Origin: Zygnema cylindricum
Lineage: Eukaryota; Streptophyta; Zygnematophyceae; Zygnematales; Zygnemataceae
Direction: 5' to 3'
DNA length: 60,000 bases
Assembly (NCBI GenBank): GCA_037447655.1
Contig: JBBHKE010003457.1
Span: 64,001 to 124,000, forward strand
The notes below the pieces were generated by a model. It searched no databases. It worked only from the letters and a program-made list of their open reading frames with translations, and had not been told where the DNA came from. A program made the translations under genes and the position numbers. This document shows, piece by piece, positions 25,916-37,854 of this stretch; the stretch's first letter is position 1, and each line of letters begins with the position of its first letter.

Positions 25916-26513
25916 CAAAAAATGCTTGTCCGCCGTGTTTCCAACAAAAATGTATACATACATAAAACTTGAGCTTGAATGCCTCGAATCACGAGAAAGT
26001 ATGCCGCGCCTATTATTCAATCATCACGTTGTTAAACAAATAAGGCACCGACTTCATTAAAAAGCGCGATGGGATCGGAAGGCCGGCATATCATTGCCGT
26101 AGATTCAATCTCCCGATGAGCTGCCGAAGTGGACGGTGAAGATTCTCTCCACGATCCACGGGGTACACTGTACGGTTGCTTCTACCCCGCCGTGCTACTG
26201 TAGTTTGCTTACATAAGTCCACATAGAAGTGCTCGGCTCACTTATATAAATGCCTCCCAGACCTGCCAGGCGTAACAATAAGGCAGCTTTTCAAAAGGCC
26301 GGAGACTGAGTTTTCGCCGACGTAAAAGCTTTGGCTGCATTGATCGGATTCTGTTGTTACTATCGTTTTTATTTTTGCCTTACGTTGTCAACATAATCAT
26401 CTTATCGCATCTGTTTATAATAAGAAAATAAAAGGGCACATAACCCGAGGAGGAGGGACAGATTAGTTGCTTTGAGGTGGCTTGCAAAGTCAGTTGACTC
26501 AAGCATATCATCC
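25916..26513. promoter_or_regulatory. upstream region of the small unknown gene
   Basis: Non-coding DNA between the TIR element and the ATG at 26514. It should hold the promoter and 5' UTR of that gene; no specific motif stands out. Confidence 0.35.
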
Positions 26514-27801
26514 ATGGCGGATACTATCAATGAAGAAGACGTCAGAAACCTCGGCAAGCATGCAAGAGAGGAGGTGAAGCAATAATACTTACTCTGCAGC
26601 GTACAAGATATAAGGATTTTCACCCTGCTGACCATTCGATTTGCTGATGGATACAAATTCTTCAGCATTCAGTCGTATTGTATTCATAATCCTGGTGTAA
26701 AAAATGTAAAATGCATCCGGAGAGATACAGCATGTGCGAATTGGAACTTTACATCATTCCTCGAATATATCAGAAATATACAGCTTTCCAGTCTGCTACT
26801 TCACAACGTTCAAATGTTGCTCATGGCTCATGCTTGATGCGTGCAATGTTTGCAGGAAAATGGATATGAAAAAAAGCGACTTTGTAAATCTGACTTCCAA
26901 AATGAAGATGATGCTTTACAAAGTGCCATAACTGTCAATGATGGGCAAGTAGATACTGAAGCAGCCGAAAACGGTCAAGACGGAGAGAATCCAGAACCTG
27001 CTGAGGGACAGAACAAGTCGAGGCTATCAGAAGGTACAGAGGCAGCTATTCAGCAGAACAAGGAGCGCATTGAAACGTGGACAAATCAGGTTTGTTCCAG
27101 TTTCTTAGGCCAGCCATATCCTCGTAGCCGAGTTTCCCTTCAGCAAATTGTGGCTTTGTACATTTTTTAAGAAGAAGTAAATAGCTGGCGAAATGCAAGT
27201 CCACCTTAACGCTAGCTCAATATATTTGACTTGCCGGTCCTAAACCAAACCTTCTTACTTGAAATAAAAATAAAACCTTCATGTTTCTCACAGGACTTCT
27301 GTGCTGCTGTAATTTAGAATGGATTATGTGAATGTGCCAATAATCACTTCGTAGTTTTTCATGCTGCTGTACTTTTTCAATGCAGGTGTCAGGTTTGCTT
27401 GAAGCAGGAAAAGCTGCCTTCAAGGAAATTCAAGAAAAGTGGGAAGACACTATCATTCAGTATCCTCAACTTCTGTGCTTGAATACAGCATTCATCTATG
27501 CTTATGTTTTCAGCATGATCTTCTTGCCGATAACAATTTTACGTTGTTAACAATAATCTTAAGGATAATGTGAATGTTGTAAATTTTGACTCCAAAAAAA
27601 AAATTGCGGTTGGCACGATGATAATGATGAATGTCCCCTTAGACCTCTCATGTTAAGGGATCCTTGACGAGGCACAGATTGCATGAAGCACAGGTTGGAG
27701 CATGGGAAGAAGCGATTGAATCTCTCCGCAATGTGGATGCAGCTAACGTGGACAAGAAACTAAGATTGGAACATGTTAAAGCCCTTCTCAGCAATTTCTG
27801 A
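26514..27801 (+). CDS. small acidic protein of unknown function, 163 residues
   Basis: Four exons, 26514-26573, 26856-27089, 27386-27459 and 27678-27801, give an intact frame with phases 0, 0, 2. The last acceptor was chosen because only the site before 27678 keeps the frame open to the TGA. The N-terminal half is polar and rich in Glu, Asn and Asp. From about residue 80 the protein is a likely helical region (NKERIETWTNQ, then EAGKAAFKEIQEKWEDTI, then GAWEEAIESLRNV) ending in a KALLSNF tail. No signal peptide or membrane span is visible. I recognise no named family. The consistent splicing and biased third positions support a real gene. The first exon (20 codons) is the least certain part. 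Confidence 0.55.
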
Positions 27802-28871
27802 GTTGGCCGTTAAAATGATCGAGTATTCATCCGGCTGTCAATTCAATTTCTGGCAGATGCTTTTTGTGATTACCTCACTTGACAACTCAATGTGATTATA
27901 GTGATATACCCGTGAGCTCATGAAAGCTACATTGTCTGCATAGATATTGAATGATGTTCTCATGAGACCAAACGGTGATCTGTACGCTTTTCATTAGAGT
28001 TGACAAGAAGAATGCTAGCACCGGGTTATCTTTAGGCATTGAAGACATGATATGCTGAGCTAGTGTTTGAATTAAAATTTTTATTGATTCTTGAGACGGT
28101 ATCTGTAACTAATGTTTATTTAGGAAGAGAAGCAGCTGTATGTTGTATCACAATGCCCATTTTAAGTTGACAAGGAGAATGTTCCTCCCGTTTCATGTTT
28201 TCTAGTTGCTGACACTATCTGTTGTGCAGCAAGGTTGGACTTAAAAGTGATTAAGACTTGAGATTAGCGTTTGTAATGATGCATGTGTCTATCCTTCAGA
28301 GGAATTATATCTGTATGATGCATTGTACATTCTACTTCCTTGAGCAAGGACTTGCAAGAAAAGACAGGCTTTAAGGTGGAAAAAAAAACTTATGACTTTC
28401 AATCACTGTCAAGTACATAAAGGAAGTTTGTCTTCTTCCAATCGAGATGCAGCTTCTACGTTTCAAACAAGATACAAGAACAACAACGTCTAAGAAAAGT
28501 AGAGCACAGGCCATAGAGGCACCATATAAGCCACCAGAGAACCACAGAACGTGAGAAAAAAAATAAAAAATTCACACTGCCTGCAACGAGCTCATTGGAC
28601 CCGCAGCAGGTGCACACAAAAGCATACAACTGTACTTTTGATCCAATAGGGTATCCCATTTTTCTACAGACACTACACTGCGAAAACTTGGACTACATTT
28701 TAATCACAAAACTATGGCTTATATAAGCTACAAGTTACTAAGAAGGCAGCTATCAGGGCTGCTAGCAGCTTATGTCAGCAGCAAAGCTTGCTGCAGTCAA
28801 CGTCATTAATAACCATGCTCACAAATACTAAACCTTTCACAAACTCTACTACTATACAACCAAACCAGGGC
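27802..28871. other. convergent 3' flanks, possible transposon end
   Basis: Region between two convergent genes with no coding frame. At 28668-28680 the string ACTACACTGCGAA resembles the end of the TIR family at 20292; no matching opposite end was found. Confidence 0.35.
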
Positions 28872-31800
28872 CTAGAAATGGAATGAAGCAGCAGACTTCA
28901 TGGAAGTTTCAGGGTTCTTTGGTGATGCTTGTTTGTGGCCAATGGATGAAGAATTGAGAAACTGTCGAATGTAATCCATGGTCCACTCATTTGGAGCCCC
29001 ATACTCATCAACCAAATGAGATACTAGTCGATTGACCTCCTCTTTCTGACAAGACAACCCCGCAGAAAAATATCAGCAAAAGTGTTTTGTAAAGACAAAA
29101 TCAGCTTGCACTCTTAAGACATTTCACTCAATCTGCAGTCACTTTCAGCAAGTCATTGTTTCTCAGTAGAATGAACAACAGAACCCATAAACAACAATCA
29201 ATCTCCCAAAGCACCTGTTCTGCATATGGCTTTGTAATATCCACAAATTGAGCTCGAACAGCGCGCGCACGACTTTTGATAAACGACTCCTGCTGAGAGG
29301 TCAGGCCTGAAGTTGAGCCAGCAACTTCACTTAGGGTCGCTACAACCTGCAGGTCAAAGAAAACGCAACGTCATGGGAATCAATCGCTGCTATCTCTGCT
29401 CGGTCGTCATTTTGTCTAAACAAGTGATGCTTTGATCTCTTTGTTGGCAACTCATAAACATTAACCTCCCAAACCGTGCATTCCTCAAGCAGCCAGAGTT
29501 CTAACAGGCTGGTGGCTAATTTCACTACCTAAAAGTGATTACGGGCCCAAAGAGGTCCTGTGGTTGCCACTAAAAGGTCAACTGTAATTGACTTTCAATA
29601 TATACTGTTGTTCCCATTTCCCAAAAGTTGCCTTGTTTGCCTAAGTTAGACATCTAAAGCTACCAATCTGCGTGGACTATTTGAACTTTTCGTGCTAAGC
29701 CTACTTAGAACCATGCATGTTGTTCAGAGACAGAGAAAAAAAAGGTTAAGCTAACCTATGCAGCCTTCATTGGAGCCAAACCAGCATCACTTTCGTCCGG
29801 CCATAAAACAATGATACCCATACCTTCTTCAGTTCCTTCACTTCGGCCAAAGCAGTATCCCTCTCCTGGATGAGTTCCGCAGCCAAAACTTCAAGAGCCT
29901 TCTTCTCCGCAGACCTACTGTCTGCGAGACTCTTCATATCTCCAGCCTGTTTAAATTACCACCAGACATGTAAGTGGTGTCAGCTAAATACTAGGAATAA
30001 AAAAACAGAGAAACTATAGCTACCGAAAAAATATCAGTCTGTCAGAAAACTTCTATGCAATATACAAATATCAACAGATGTGATCTCACCCAACCTGCAT
30101 GGGAAAAATTCATTTACACACTCTCACGCTCAAGAACTTCAGGCCCTCACAATTACCAGAAAACTCTTGAATCACCCCATAAAAGATAGATGATTAAGAA
30201 CAGATTTCTGAAGTTTTCATTTTTTTCTTTTTTTTAGGGGACTTACATGCTGAATGGCTTGATCACGTTCTGATGCCAGAGCCAAAGCTACCGTCTCCAA
30301 AGCCACATTTTGCTCTTGAAGACGTCTGACCTCTTCTGCAAGCATCATTTCTATGGCTTTCATGCGGTCTGTCATTCCAGTAACAGCTGCTTTGAGTGCA
30401 CTGACCTGCACAACAACAATGTAACAAAATTGGTCAAAAATGTGAACTGGCTACCAGGAAAATAGGTGTAAATCCTTCTGCAAATCACTTGATCTGAAGG
30501 GCACCGGAAACTCTTCCTCTCGGCCCCCACAAGTTCAGCAGCAAACGTCTCACCTCCCAGGCTACAGGTGCAATTTTAGCCATCAGTTTCCTCAAACTAC
30601 TCCATATGCGTCAATTTGCCTTTTCAAAGACAGAATCCAGAAATGTAAGACTATACCTCCCCCATAGCAGTGTCTCGTTCCTGTGCCAGCTGTAGAGCAA
30701 CAGCTTCTAAAGCTTCCTTTTCAGCCATCACACGTCCCATCTCTGTTCCTGCTGCTCTGAATTCCATAGCCTGCACAGATAGGAAAGATCATTACATTTT
30801 ATTATTTCAAGTATCATATTATTTCACTTGCAAACCTAAACACAAGTCAATTGTCCAGATGACGCTTGCCACAACAGAGATACTTGTAGAAGTATGAGAC
30901 ACCTAAAAATTCGTCATAAGAGAAACAAGGAAACATCCAGCCTATGCCAGAGTGCAAGTTCCATATTTTATGGATAACAAACTTCAGAATGGAAACCTGA
31001 AAACAGACTGAAGAAACTGATGAGGGAAAAACTCGGAAAATTGCGCTCCGCAACTTCCAGACAAGATAGTTCTGTCAGGAAAACTGCAGTTCCCTAAATC
31101 AACCTCGGTGCCTTTATAAACTCTACCATCCAGTCAGGCTGTTTGTCTTTCTGCCAGTTCTTTTGGTCGATTTGCTAAATCACACTCTAACTAAAGTCAG
31201 AGGTAGCAAGGGAAGGTAACAAAGGGATCAACTGTTAACATTGCAATATGATGACGTTGCAATCCCTCAACAATCATCAATGTTAAGTCAAACTACCTGT
31301 TTAACCGCCGCATCCCTCTGCTCCACAAGCTCCTGCAGCTCCTGCTGTGACTTTGGGTCCAGGGCCTGCAAGAACATTGACTTAGATGAAGTAAAGAAAG
31401 GCCAGTTCCTCTCTGTAAGAGTGCCTCTATTTTTGTGCATAACGACTTTACAGAAAGACAGGCATGGCATCTAACTAAAAGTAGTGCATGCTGGCACCAT
31501 TCAGAGACTAGATACATCGCCTGTATTGGAGAAAACCTTGAACTAAAAAGATCTAGCGAACCCTAAGGACTTACCTTGAACTTTGGCGAGCTTTCAACTG
31601 ATGGGCCCTCAACAATCTCCATCACTGCCCGCATGGGTGAGGTAGGCTCCAAACTACGGGTTTGACCTCCAGCCAAAATACGCCTGACAATGTACAAGCC
31701 GGCTGCCCACGAAGCGTGAGAAAATACAATAACACCAGTGACAACGCCAGAAAGCAACTAATTCGTGCATGCATTATACCCAGCCATTCCATGGACATTT

Positions 31801-34617
31801 GCTTAGGCACAACTTATAATGCAAAAAATCATCATCAAACATCACAGGTAGCCAAAAAGCATCAGTCTGTGAAAGATCGTATAGTAAGCTTCTTCTACAA
31901 GTAGCAACAAGTACTACAATCACATTAACAGGTTGATACAGCAGAAAAATAAAACAAGAAACAGTTAATCCGTCCAACAACTGCCATATCCTAGATGTAT
32001 AAAACAACCAAGCATTGTTTTCTTACACCAAGCTGCATACATTGAAGCATGCCCAGGTGGGCTATTCACCAGAAAAGTGAAAGAGAACCAAAAAGTATCA
32101 GCTTTATGGGAAGAAGAATGTCAACCCATATAAATTAAAGAGGAAACTTACGAGAAGACATTGGTGACAACAAGAGGCAACAAAACCTTAATCATACTGA
32201 AGGGGAATCGGGAATAAGGAAACAACAAAATAGATATTATTTTTTGATAAATACTAGGTCTGCGACAGTTTTTGCTTTAGGGAGATAGCACCAACTGAGG
32301 TAGAGTACAGAACCATAGCCTTGGCAAAGTAGGAGAGAAAACCAGAACACTTAATGAATCAAAAACAGCTCCTCTTGCCTGCTTGAGTGATACGTAATTG
32401 CTAGGGTTAGGCATGAATAATGCATTTGAAGTCAAGTTCCTATATTAACGACTCAAAGAGCAGGAAGCCCGCACTGAAATACCTTGTTTGAAGATGCAAG
32501 GCTCAGGCCCAATAATTACATGACCAAAACCCAAATGAGAATAACGTAGCCTTTATCTACAATGCCCTCTTCCATGTTCTTCTGTCGCAAACTGTATGCA
32601 AATCACCATGCATAAAATACAAAATCTATATGCCCATAACCTTCAAAAACAACAGAATAATTTAGGACTTCTATACGTTACAGTAACAGGTGATCTAAAA
32701 CCGAAAACTGAGAACTTGGTTATTCAAGTACCAAACCAGGCGTAATCATCATCGCACACATGAATTGTGCCAGAACCATGGATTATCATCACTTACGAGC
32801 CAACCATTCCAACATATGCCACTCCAACGGCCTGCATTGCCGATGGAAGCAAAGGCAAAGCGTCCAGCGACCCTAAAACACTATTAGCCAGAAGAGTACC
32901 AACTGCTGCAACACCTGCATTGCAAAGACACAGCATACCTCGATGAGGCCCTGACAAGACCTCTCACCGATAAAGACAACAACAAAGACAGCATGAATTC
33001 TACGAGGTTTAGGCAGGACCTCTCGCACAATAAGGACAACAATCTGGCAGGTAGTAGTAATTTGACGGCCCTCATTTGCCTGAATGCTGGAACGTTGATT
33101 GTGATACATGCAAAAAATAAATGCCCTACTACACTCCAGGGCAGCTCCAAGGGTGTATATTTATGCCTCGCATAGAAAAGAATTAGCCTTTGATTTTTAT
33201 ACAATCTAAGAATGACAGTTACAATCAAGAAAATTATATGTATTCCTCTATATCCCTTTACCATTTTCACTCATGCGGTTGATGAAGGGTTGAAATCAAA
33301 ACCTTTCTCTTAGTAGCGACTGTCCCTTGCTCCCTAACTACAAGATAATAACTTCAATATAATATGTTGATCACTATCTACTCCTCAAACTTCAAGCAGT
33401 AGAACAACGACCTACGTTTCAAACGAGAGGCTACATGTGCAATTGTGTAAAAACATCAACAGGCACAGGACAGGAATTTAAACCTCTTTGTAAATTTCTG
33501 ACTTCTAAACAAAAAAAAAACAATTAATCTGACTTCTTTCTTAACGAGAACAAAACAATTTTACCGATTTTAGAAATGGAAAACCAGCAACCTATGTGAA
33601 AAATTTTCACCGCGAAAGGTCATCCAAGGCCCAGTAGCAGTGAAAACTCCACTTGTCATGGGGGCTTTACTATTTATAATCTAAAAAACCTAAAACATAT
33701 ATACTTTGCTATCTCTAATAAAAAAGAATAATATTTATACCTCCACTTGCAAATATGTTATGAAACCCACCTCTCGTAACAGAAATAGCATGAAGATTCT
33801 CTATTGGAGTCAACTTAAAAGTATAAATCTTTTGCAAACAATACTTAATATCAGGTTTCATCTTCTTCAATCAACTTCATTCTTTTTTCAACCAGGTCTA
33901 AAAAAATTCCAACAATTCCATGGCCGATAACTTTCAAACCTATTTTAAATCCTATTATTGTTCTAAAAATCAGGTATGGTGTGCACCTGTATACATAGCT
34001 GCTGTACCAACGGTCTCGATAGAAGCATTCTCGGCAGCTTTAACAGCTGCTTTCACCGCGTCCTGAACTGGATTATGGTGACCATCCTTTGCCTCCTCAC
34101 TGGACTCAGAGACTCCCTGAATCCCCTCTTCCCCATCCCTTCTCAATCCCTACTTAATCCCGTAACAGCCACAGGCTATAGCTTTCACAGAAAAGACAAA
34201 ACTCCTCGCACCACAGTCCACACATACACGACTAGTTTGAGTTTTTCTTACAGGCTCTTAAACCATTTGGCAGAAAACGAGCGAGTAAGAATCAAGCTGA
34301 TAAATAAATACATGTTACAGCTTTAATTTCCATCAGAACCTCGCAATACATGCGTAGAGAACACATACAGATGTATTGTTTCTTGCTCCATCTCTCGCAG
34401 AAGGTGGAAGACGCTTTTGTGTCTTTACGTTTTGTTTCTCTTCGGTGAGGGCACTAACTGTGACAAGAGTCACGGAAGAGCCTCTACGTAAAGGAGCGTC
34501 TGAAACAGCGATAAACTGAGGTCTCTGAGAGAGAGATGGCCGGCCAAGATCTCGGCTTCCAGAAACTATGGAAGAACAAGAAGGAACAAGAGCTGTCTTT
34601 ACTGCGAGAGGAGCCAT
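28872..34617 (-). CDS. plastid CURT1/CAAD-like membrane protein with C-terminal coiled coil
   Basis: Eleven clear exons plus one inferred 4-nt microexon: 34617-34369, 34116-33987 (start uncertain), 32914-32797, 32196-32152, 32032-32029, 31757-31575, 31365-31297, 30770-30657, 30405-30247, 29946-29824, 29346-29215 and 29045-28872. Together they read 499 residues in frame. The first 60 residues are rich in Ser, Arg and Val with few acids, like a chloroplast transit peptide. Residues about 115-155 (AAMYTGVAAVGTLLANS, then LDALPLLPSAMQAVGVAYVG) align with the hydrophobic core of CURT1/CAAD proteins, which bend thylakoid membranes. Two more hydrophobic stretches follow. The second half is heptad-like, with a repeated module of EALEAVALQLAQERDTA type in separate exons. 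Known CURT1 proteins are much shorter and lack this tail. A role in plastid membrane shape is inferred. Confidence 0.65.
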
Positions 34618-36842
34618 AGCAGGCTCGACCTCTTTTTTTGGCCTTGCCCTGTCTCTTCCCTCTCTACTCCCGCCTCCGTATGAATGTCTCTCCTCCTTTA
34701 CCTCCCAATCTCTATCTCTCCCTGGCTTTCTTACTTTCTTTGTGACTCCTCTCTCACAAAATTCCGCCGATGTACCACAGTACTGTGTTTTCTAGCTCCG
34801 TTTGAAGTTAATAGATGAATACTACGACTCCCAATCTTCCTGTCCAGTTAAAAGTTTAAAGAGAGAAGCGACGAACGTCAAGAGATAAATGGGAAAATGC
34901 AACGTTCAAAAAAAACAAATGCGAGCTATAAGATAAAGTGTGCGAAAACACAAACGATATATGTGATAAACACGTAGAATACGCGTATTCTACGGCTTTT
35001 CTTTGTGTAGCACGACTACAATGCATTGCTATCGTATACAGCGTTTCCTATTTTATTCGCACATTTGAAACTAACTCCCTGCCGTCCACGTGGTATCCGG
35101 TATACGGATCTGTTACCTTTGATATTTTTTAAGGTCGAAGATTTTTTTTTTTTTTTTTTTGTTTGGTGCCAAGTTGTCCTGGTTGCTTTAACCATTTAAA
35201 ATAGAACAAGTACACGGACTCTGACGATAACAAGAAAAGAGAACGATGTTGTGAGAGGACAAATCAGAGGCCCGTCTGACATAATATACTGTTATCGTAC
35301 AGCTCAAAGCGGGGGAGACGATAAAATTTCACGGATGTGTTTGGAGTTTTGACCATTTTCATTTTGAAATCAAAACGTTTTTTAATGCTCCCTGAATTTG
35401 AGAATATAAAACATAGTTCAAAAGTAGGTGAAAATAGGCCCATACAATATGCCTATTGTATGCAAAACATACACTATGACCTTAAGACCCGTATTGTATT
35501 CGGACCTATTCGGACCAATTAAAACATTCGGACTAAAAATTGGACCAATTAAAACATTCAGACCAAAAAAAAGTATTTACACCGTCAGATTTGGGCGATC
35601 GGACGGTAGCTGATCAAAGTAGCGATCTAAGAAGATCACATGAAAAACCCATAACACAACTTACGATAAAGGCGCCGACCAAAGACCTACCATAAGAACG
35701 CCTACTTTTGAACTATGATTTAAAATGGTACGATGAGTCCAACGTTACGAAATCGTAGACCTCAATGTGCACAAAAAGCATAGTTATTCACGGCGATTAG
35801 TGCGAACGTACCAATCGCGACGAATTATACGTATCGAACGCATTGAACCTTTTGAAAAATCGTTAAAAATCTTTAATGAATTTCCTTCCGTACTATTCCG
35901 TACATGAAAAACAAAACTTATACATATAGCACAGTTTGCAAGTTTTTCCCGTTAAATGAGCGCTAAAATATGAAATATATTGAATTACATATCACACTCT
36001 ATGATGGTGTCGGAATTCCATCACTAACTGGTAGGGGAGACGTCCAAATTAGGCTATGCCTCAATTGTGGCGTGCCCAAGTTCAAACGTCCGTCAATGAA
36101 AACTTTTATCAAATTCCGTCTGTTTGAGCCTATCTGACAGACAGAGATTTTCAACATTCCATGGCGGCTTCTTTCAAAAAATTTTGAAAAAGACGCCTAT
36201 ACAATTTTCAAACTTACCGCGCGAAATTAGTGTGACGTTCAACGTCTCTTTACGAAAATGTCCGTACATTTTCGATGAAATAACGTACAATTTTCAATAT
36301 TCCACGGCGGCATATTTAAAAAAAAAATGAAGAAGACGCCCGTACAATTTTCAAACTTACAGCGCGAAATTAGTGTGACGTTCAACGTCTCTCTTCGAAA
36401 ATGTCCGTACATTTTTCGAAAATGTCCGTACATTTTCGATGAAATAACGAACAAGTTCCGCGATATTTCTGTTCAGTTCACTGAAAAGAAAGTAGTAATA
36501 ACTACGACGTATCTTTTCCTAGAATTCCGTACATATCCGTAAAAAAATGTACAGTTACCGTAATTTGTTTACAGGTTTCCGTAAATTTTCATTTTCAGTT
36601 TACAATAGATTTTTTTTTTTGCGATTTTTTCAAAAATCACGAATTATACGTTTCAATCGGAAAAATTGAAAAAATCGCGCAATTTGAACAACTATGACAA
36701 AAAGATATAAAATTTCAAATTGACGGTCAATTTGAAAAAATATAACAGGAATGTATCTTGTTAAAGAGTTACAACTTCGCGTTAATACTTGCACCATATC
36801 GCTTTGCCGACAATCCAGGTGATTTAACACTATAGTAAAACT
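34618..36842. other. upstream region and transposon-derived repeats
   Basis: The first 500 bp are probably the promoter of the minus-strand CURT1-like gene, with a CCACGTGG G-box at 35086-35093. From about 35.3 kb the DNA turns into GTAC-rich, AT-rich repeats with no coding capacity. Positions 36470-36600 resemble the centre of the TIR element at 25043-25913. This suggests a decayed relative, although no clean ends were found. Confidence 0.45.
36148..36445. repeat. tandem duplication of a ~150-bp GTAC-rich unit
   Basis: Two successive copies each run from TTTTCAA(C/T)ATTCCA(T/C)GG through CGCGAAATTAGTGTGACG to TGTCCGTACATTTTCGATG. Within the second copy the block CGAAAATGTCCGTACATTTT is itself repeated. 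Confidence 0.8.
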
Positions 36843-37122
36843 TGTTGAAATTTATGTATTTTTTAGGTCTGTATTTTTTCTATGTGTTTGATAGATAGTA
36901 TTAAAAGGTTTTTCAAAGTTTATACCTAGTGCCACGAAATACTTATATCTCTATAAACTTGCTGTAGTCACTGAGAAACAGAAGAAATCCCATGGCTAGT
37001 CTGCCAAAATTTACACGGACCATACTAAATTTGAACCTAAATCTATGGTCCGGTGGTATAGACCATAGTACAATCTTATATATGTAGATCGACAAAGGGT
37101 TTGACTTCTATATAAACAACTA

Positions 37123-37677
37123 CACCGCCAATCGCTATTAGCGTAGTGTACGCTAATTCCATCCTGTTTTTTTTTGTATTCTCCAATAGCGTAGCTTATT
37201 CTATGTTTTTTTGTACGCCATTTAGGGTTATTTTCCAAGTAACGTATAAAACGGAAGTACGTCATCGTTTAAATAGTGTGGTGTACGGTCAGTGTCAGAC
37301 CGTACAGAATCGTACTTTTTAAGTGAAAAAGTACAATTCATTATGTTTAGTAGCCGCAAACGCATGAGAATGTCCAGTCTAAAAATGGGATCAAATCGGG
37401 TGTCAAATATCACGTTCGCACATATTCGTTCAACAACCACGTTTCGACTGTGTGAACATAGGATTTCTGTACGATTTCTAAAATTTTGTACAAATACGTA
37501 TATTACTGTAAGCATGTTTAGGACCAACATTTACTCTTTTCAAAGACCCAAATTAGAATTATTAAACAATTAGAATATATGTTATTTTTCAAAATTTTCA
37601 AATTTTTAATTAGCGTAAACCACGGTTATTATTCCTATACGCTAAAAAAACTTCTACGCTAATAGCGATCGGCGTTG
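37123..37677. mobile_element. TIR element (MITE) nested in an LTR
   Basis: Inverted ends CACCGCCAATCGCTATTAGC and CAACGCCGATCGCTATTAGC are flanked by TA on both sides. No coding capacity. Its interior is the reverse-complement counterpart of the element at 20292-20792, including a block reading AAATAGTGTGG beside a GTACGGTC word. Confidence 0.75.
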
Positions 37678-37730
37678 TATCACGCAAGGAGAGAGAGAGA
37701 GATAGAAAAGAGTAATCGAAAACATATTTG

Positions 37731-37802
37731 TGACGTTAGTGGGATTTGAACCTAGGCCTACAAAATTATAAAATCATTCGCCTTATCGACTAAGGCATTG
37801 AC
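37731..37802 (-). promoter_or_regulatory. antisense tRNA-like Pol III unit in LTR (best copy)
   Basis: On the minus strand, an A box TGCCTTAGTCGATAAGG (37797-37781) is followed 28 nt later by a B box GGTTCAAATCC (37752-37742), then TTTT at 37722-37719. The D arm is recognisable and resembles plant tRNA-Arg. No acceptor stem can form, so it is tRNA-derived rather than a tRNA gene. Confidence 0.7.
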
Positions 37803-37854
37803 AAAAGGATTCATATAATGAGTTCAAACTGTACTTAAACGTGGTACTAATCTA

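Larger units (their letters stand above)
36843..37854 (+). mobile_element. truncated copia LTR, interrupted by a MITE
   Basis: It starts with TGTTGAAATTTATGTATTTT, the same start as the solo LTR at 57892, and carries a tRNA-like segment at the expected place. A 555-bp TIR element is inserted in it at 37123. The sequence stops where the LTR of copy A begins (37855), so its 3' half is missing in this window. Confidence 0.7.

Noticed and set aside
34568-34795. Plus-strand frame at the start of the CURT1-like gene
   Set aside because: Antisense to the transit-peptide exon and without homology or splicing support.
37731-37802. Genuine nuclear tRNA gene
   Set aside because: A and B boxes are good but no acceptor stem pairs and the anticodon arm is not normal; it recurs inside LTRs, so it is tRNA-derived.
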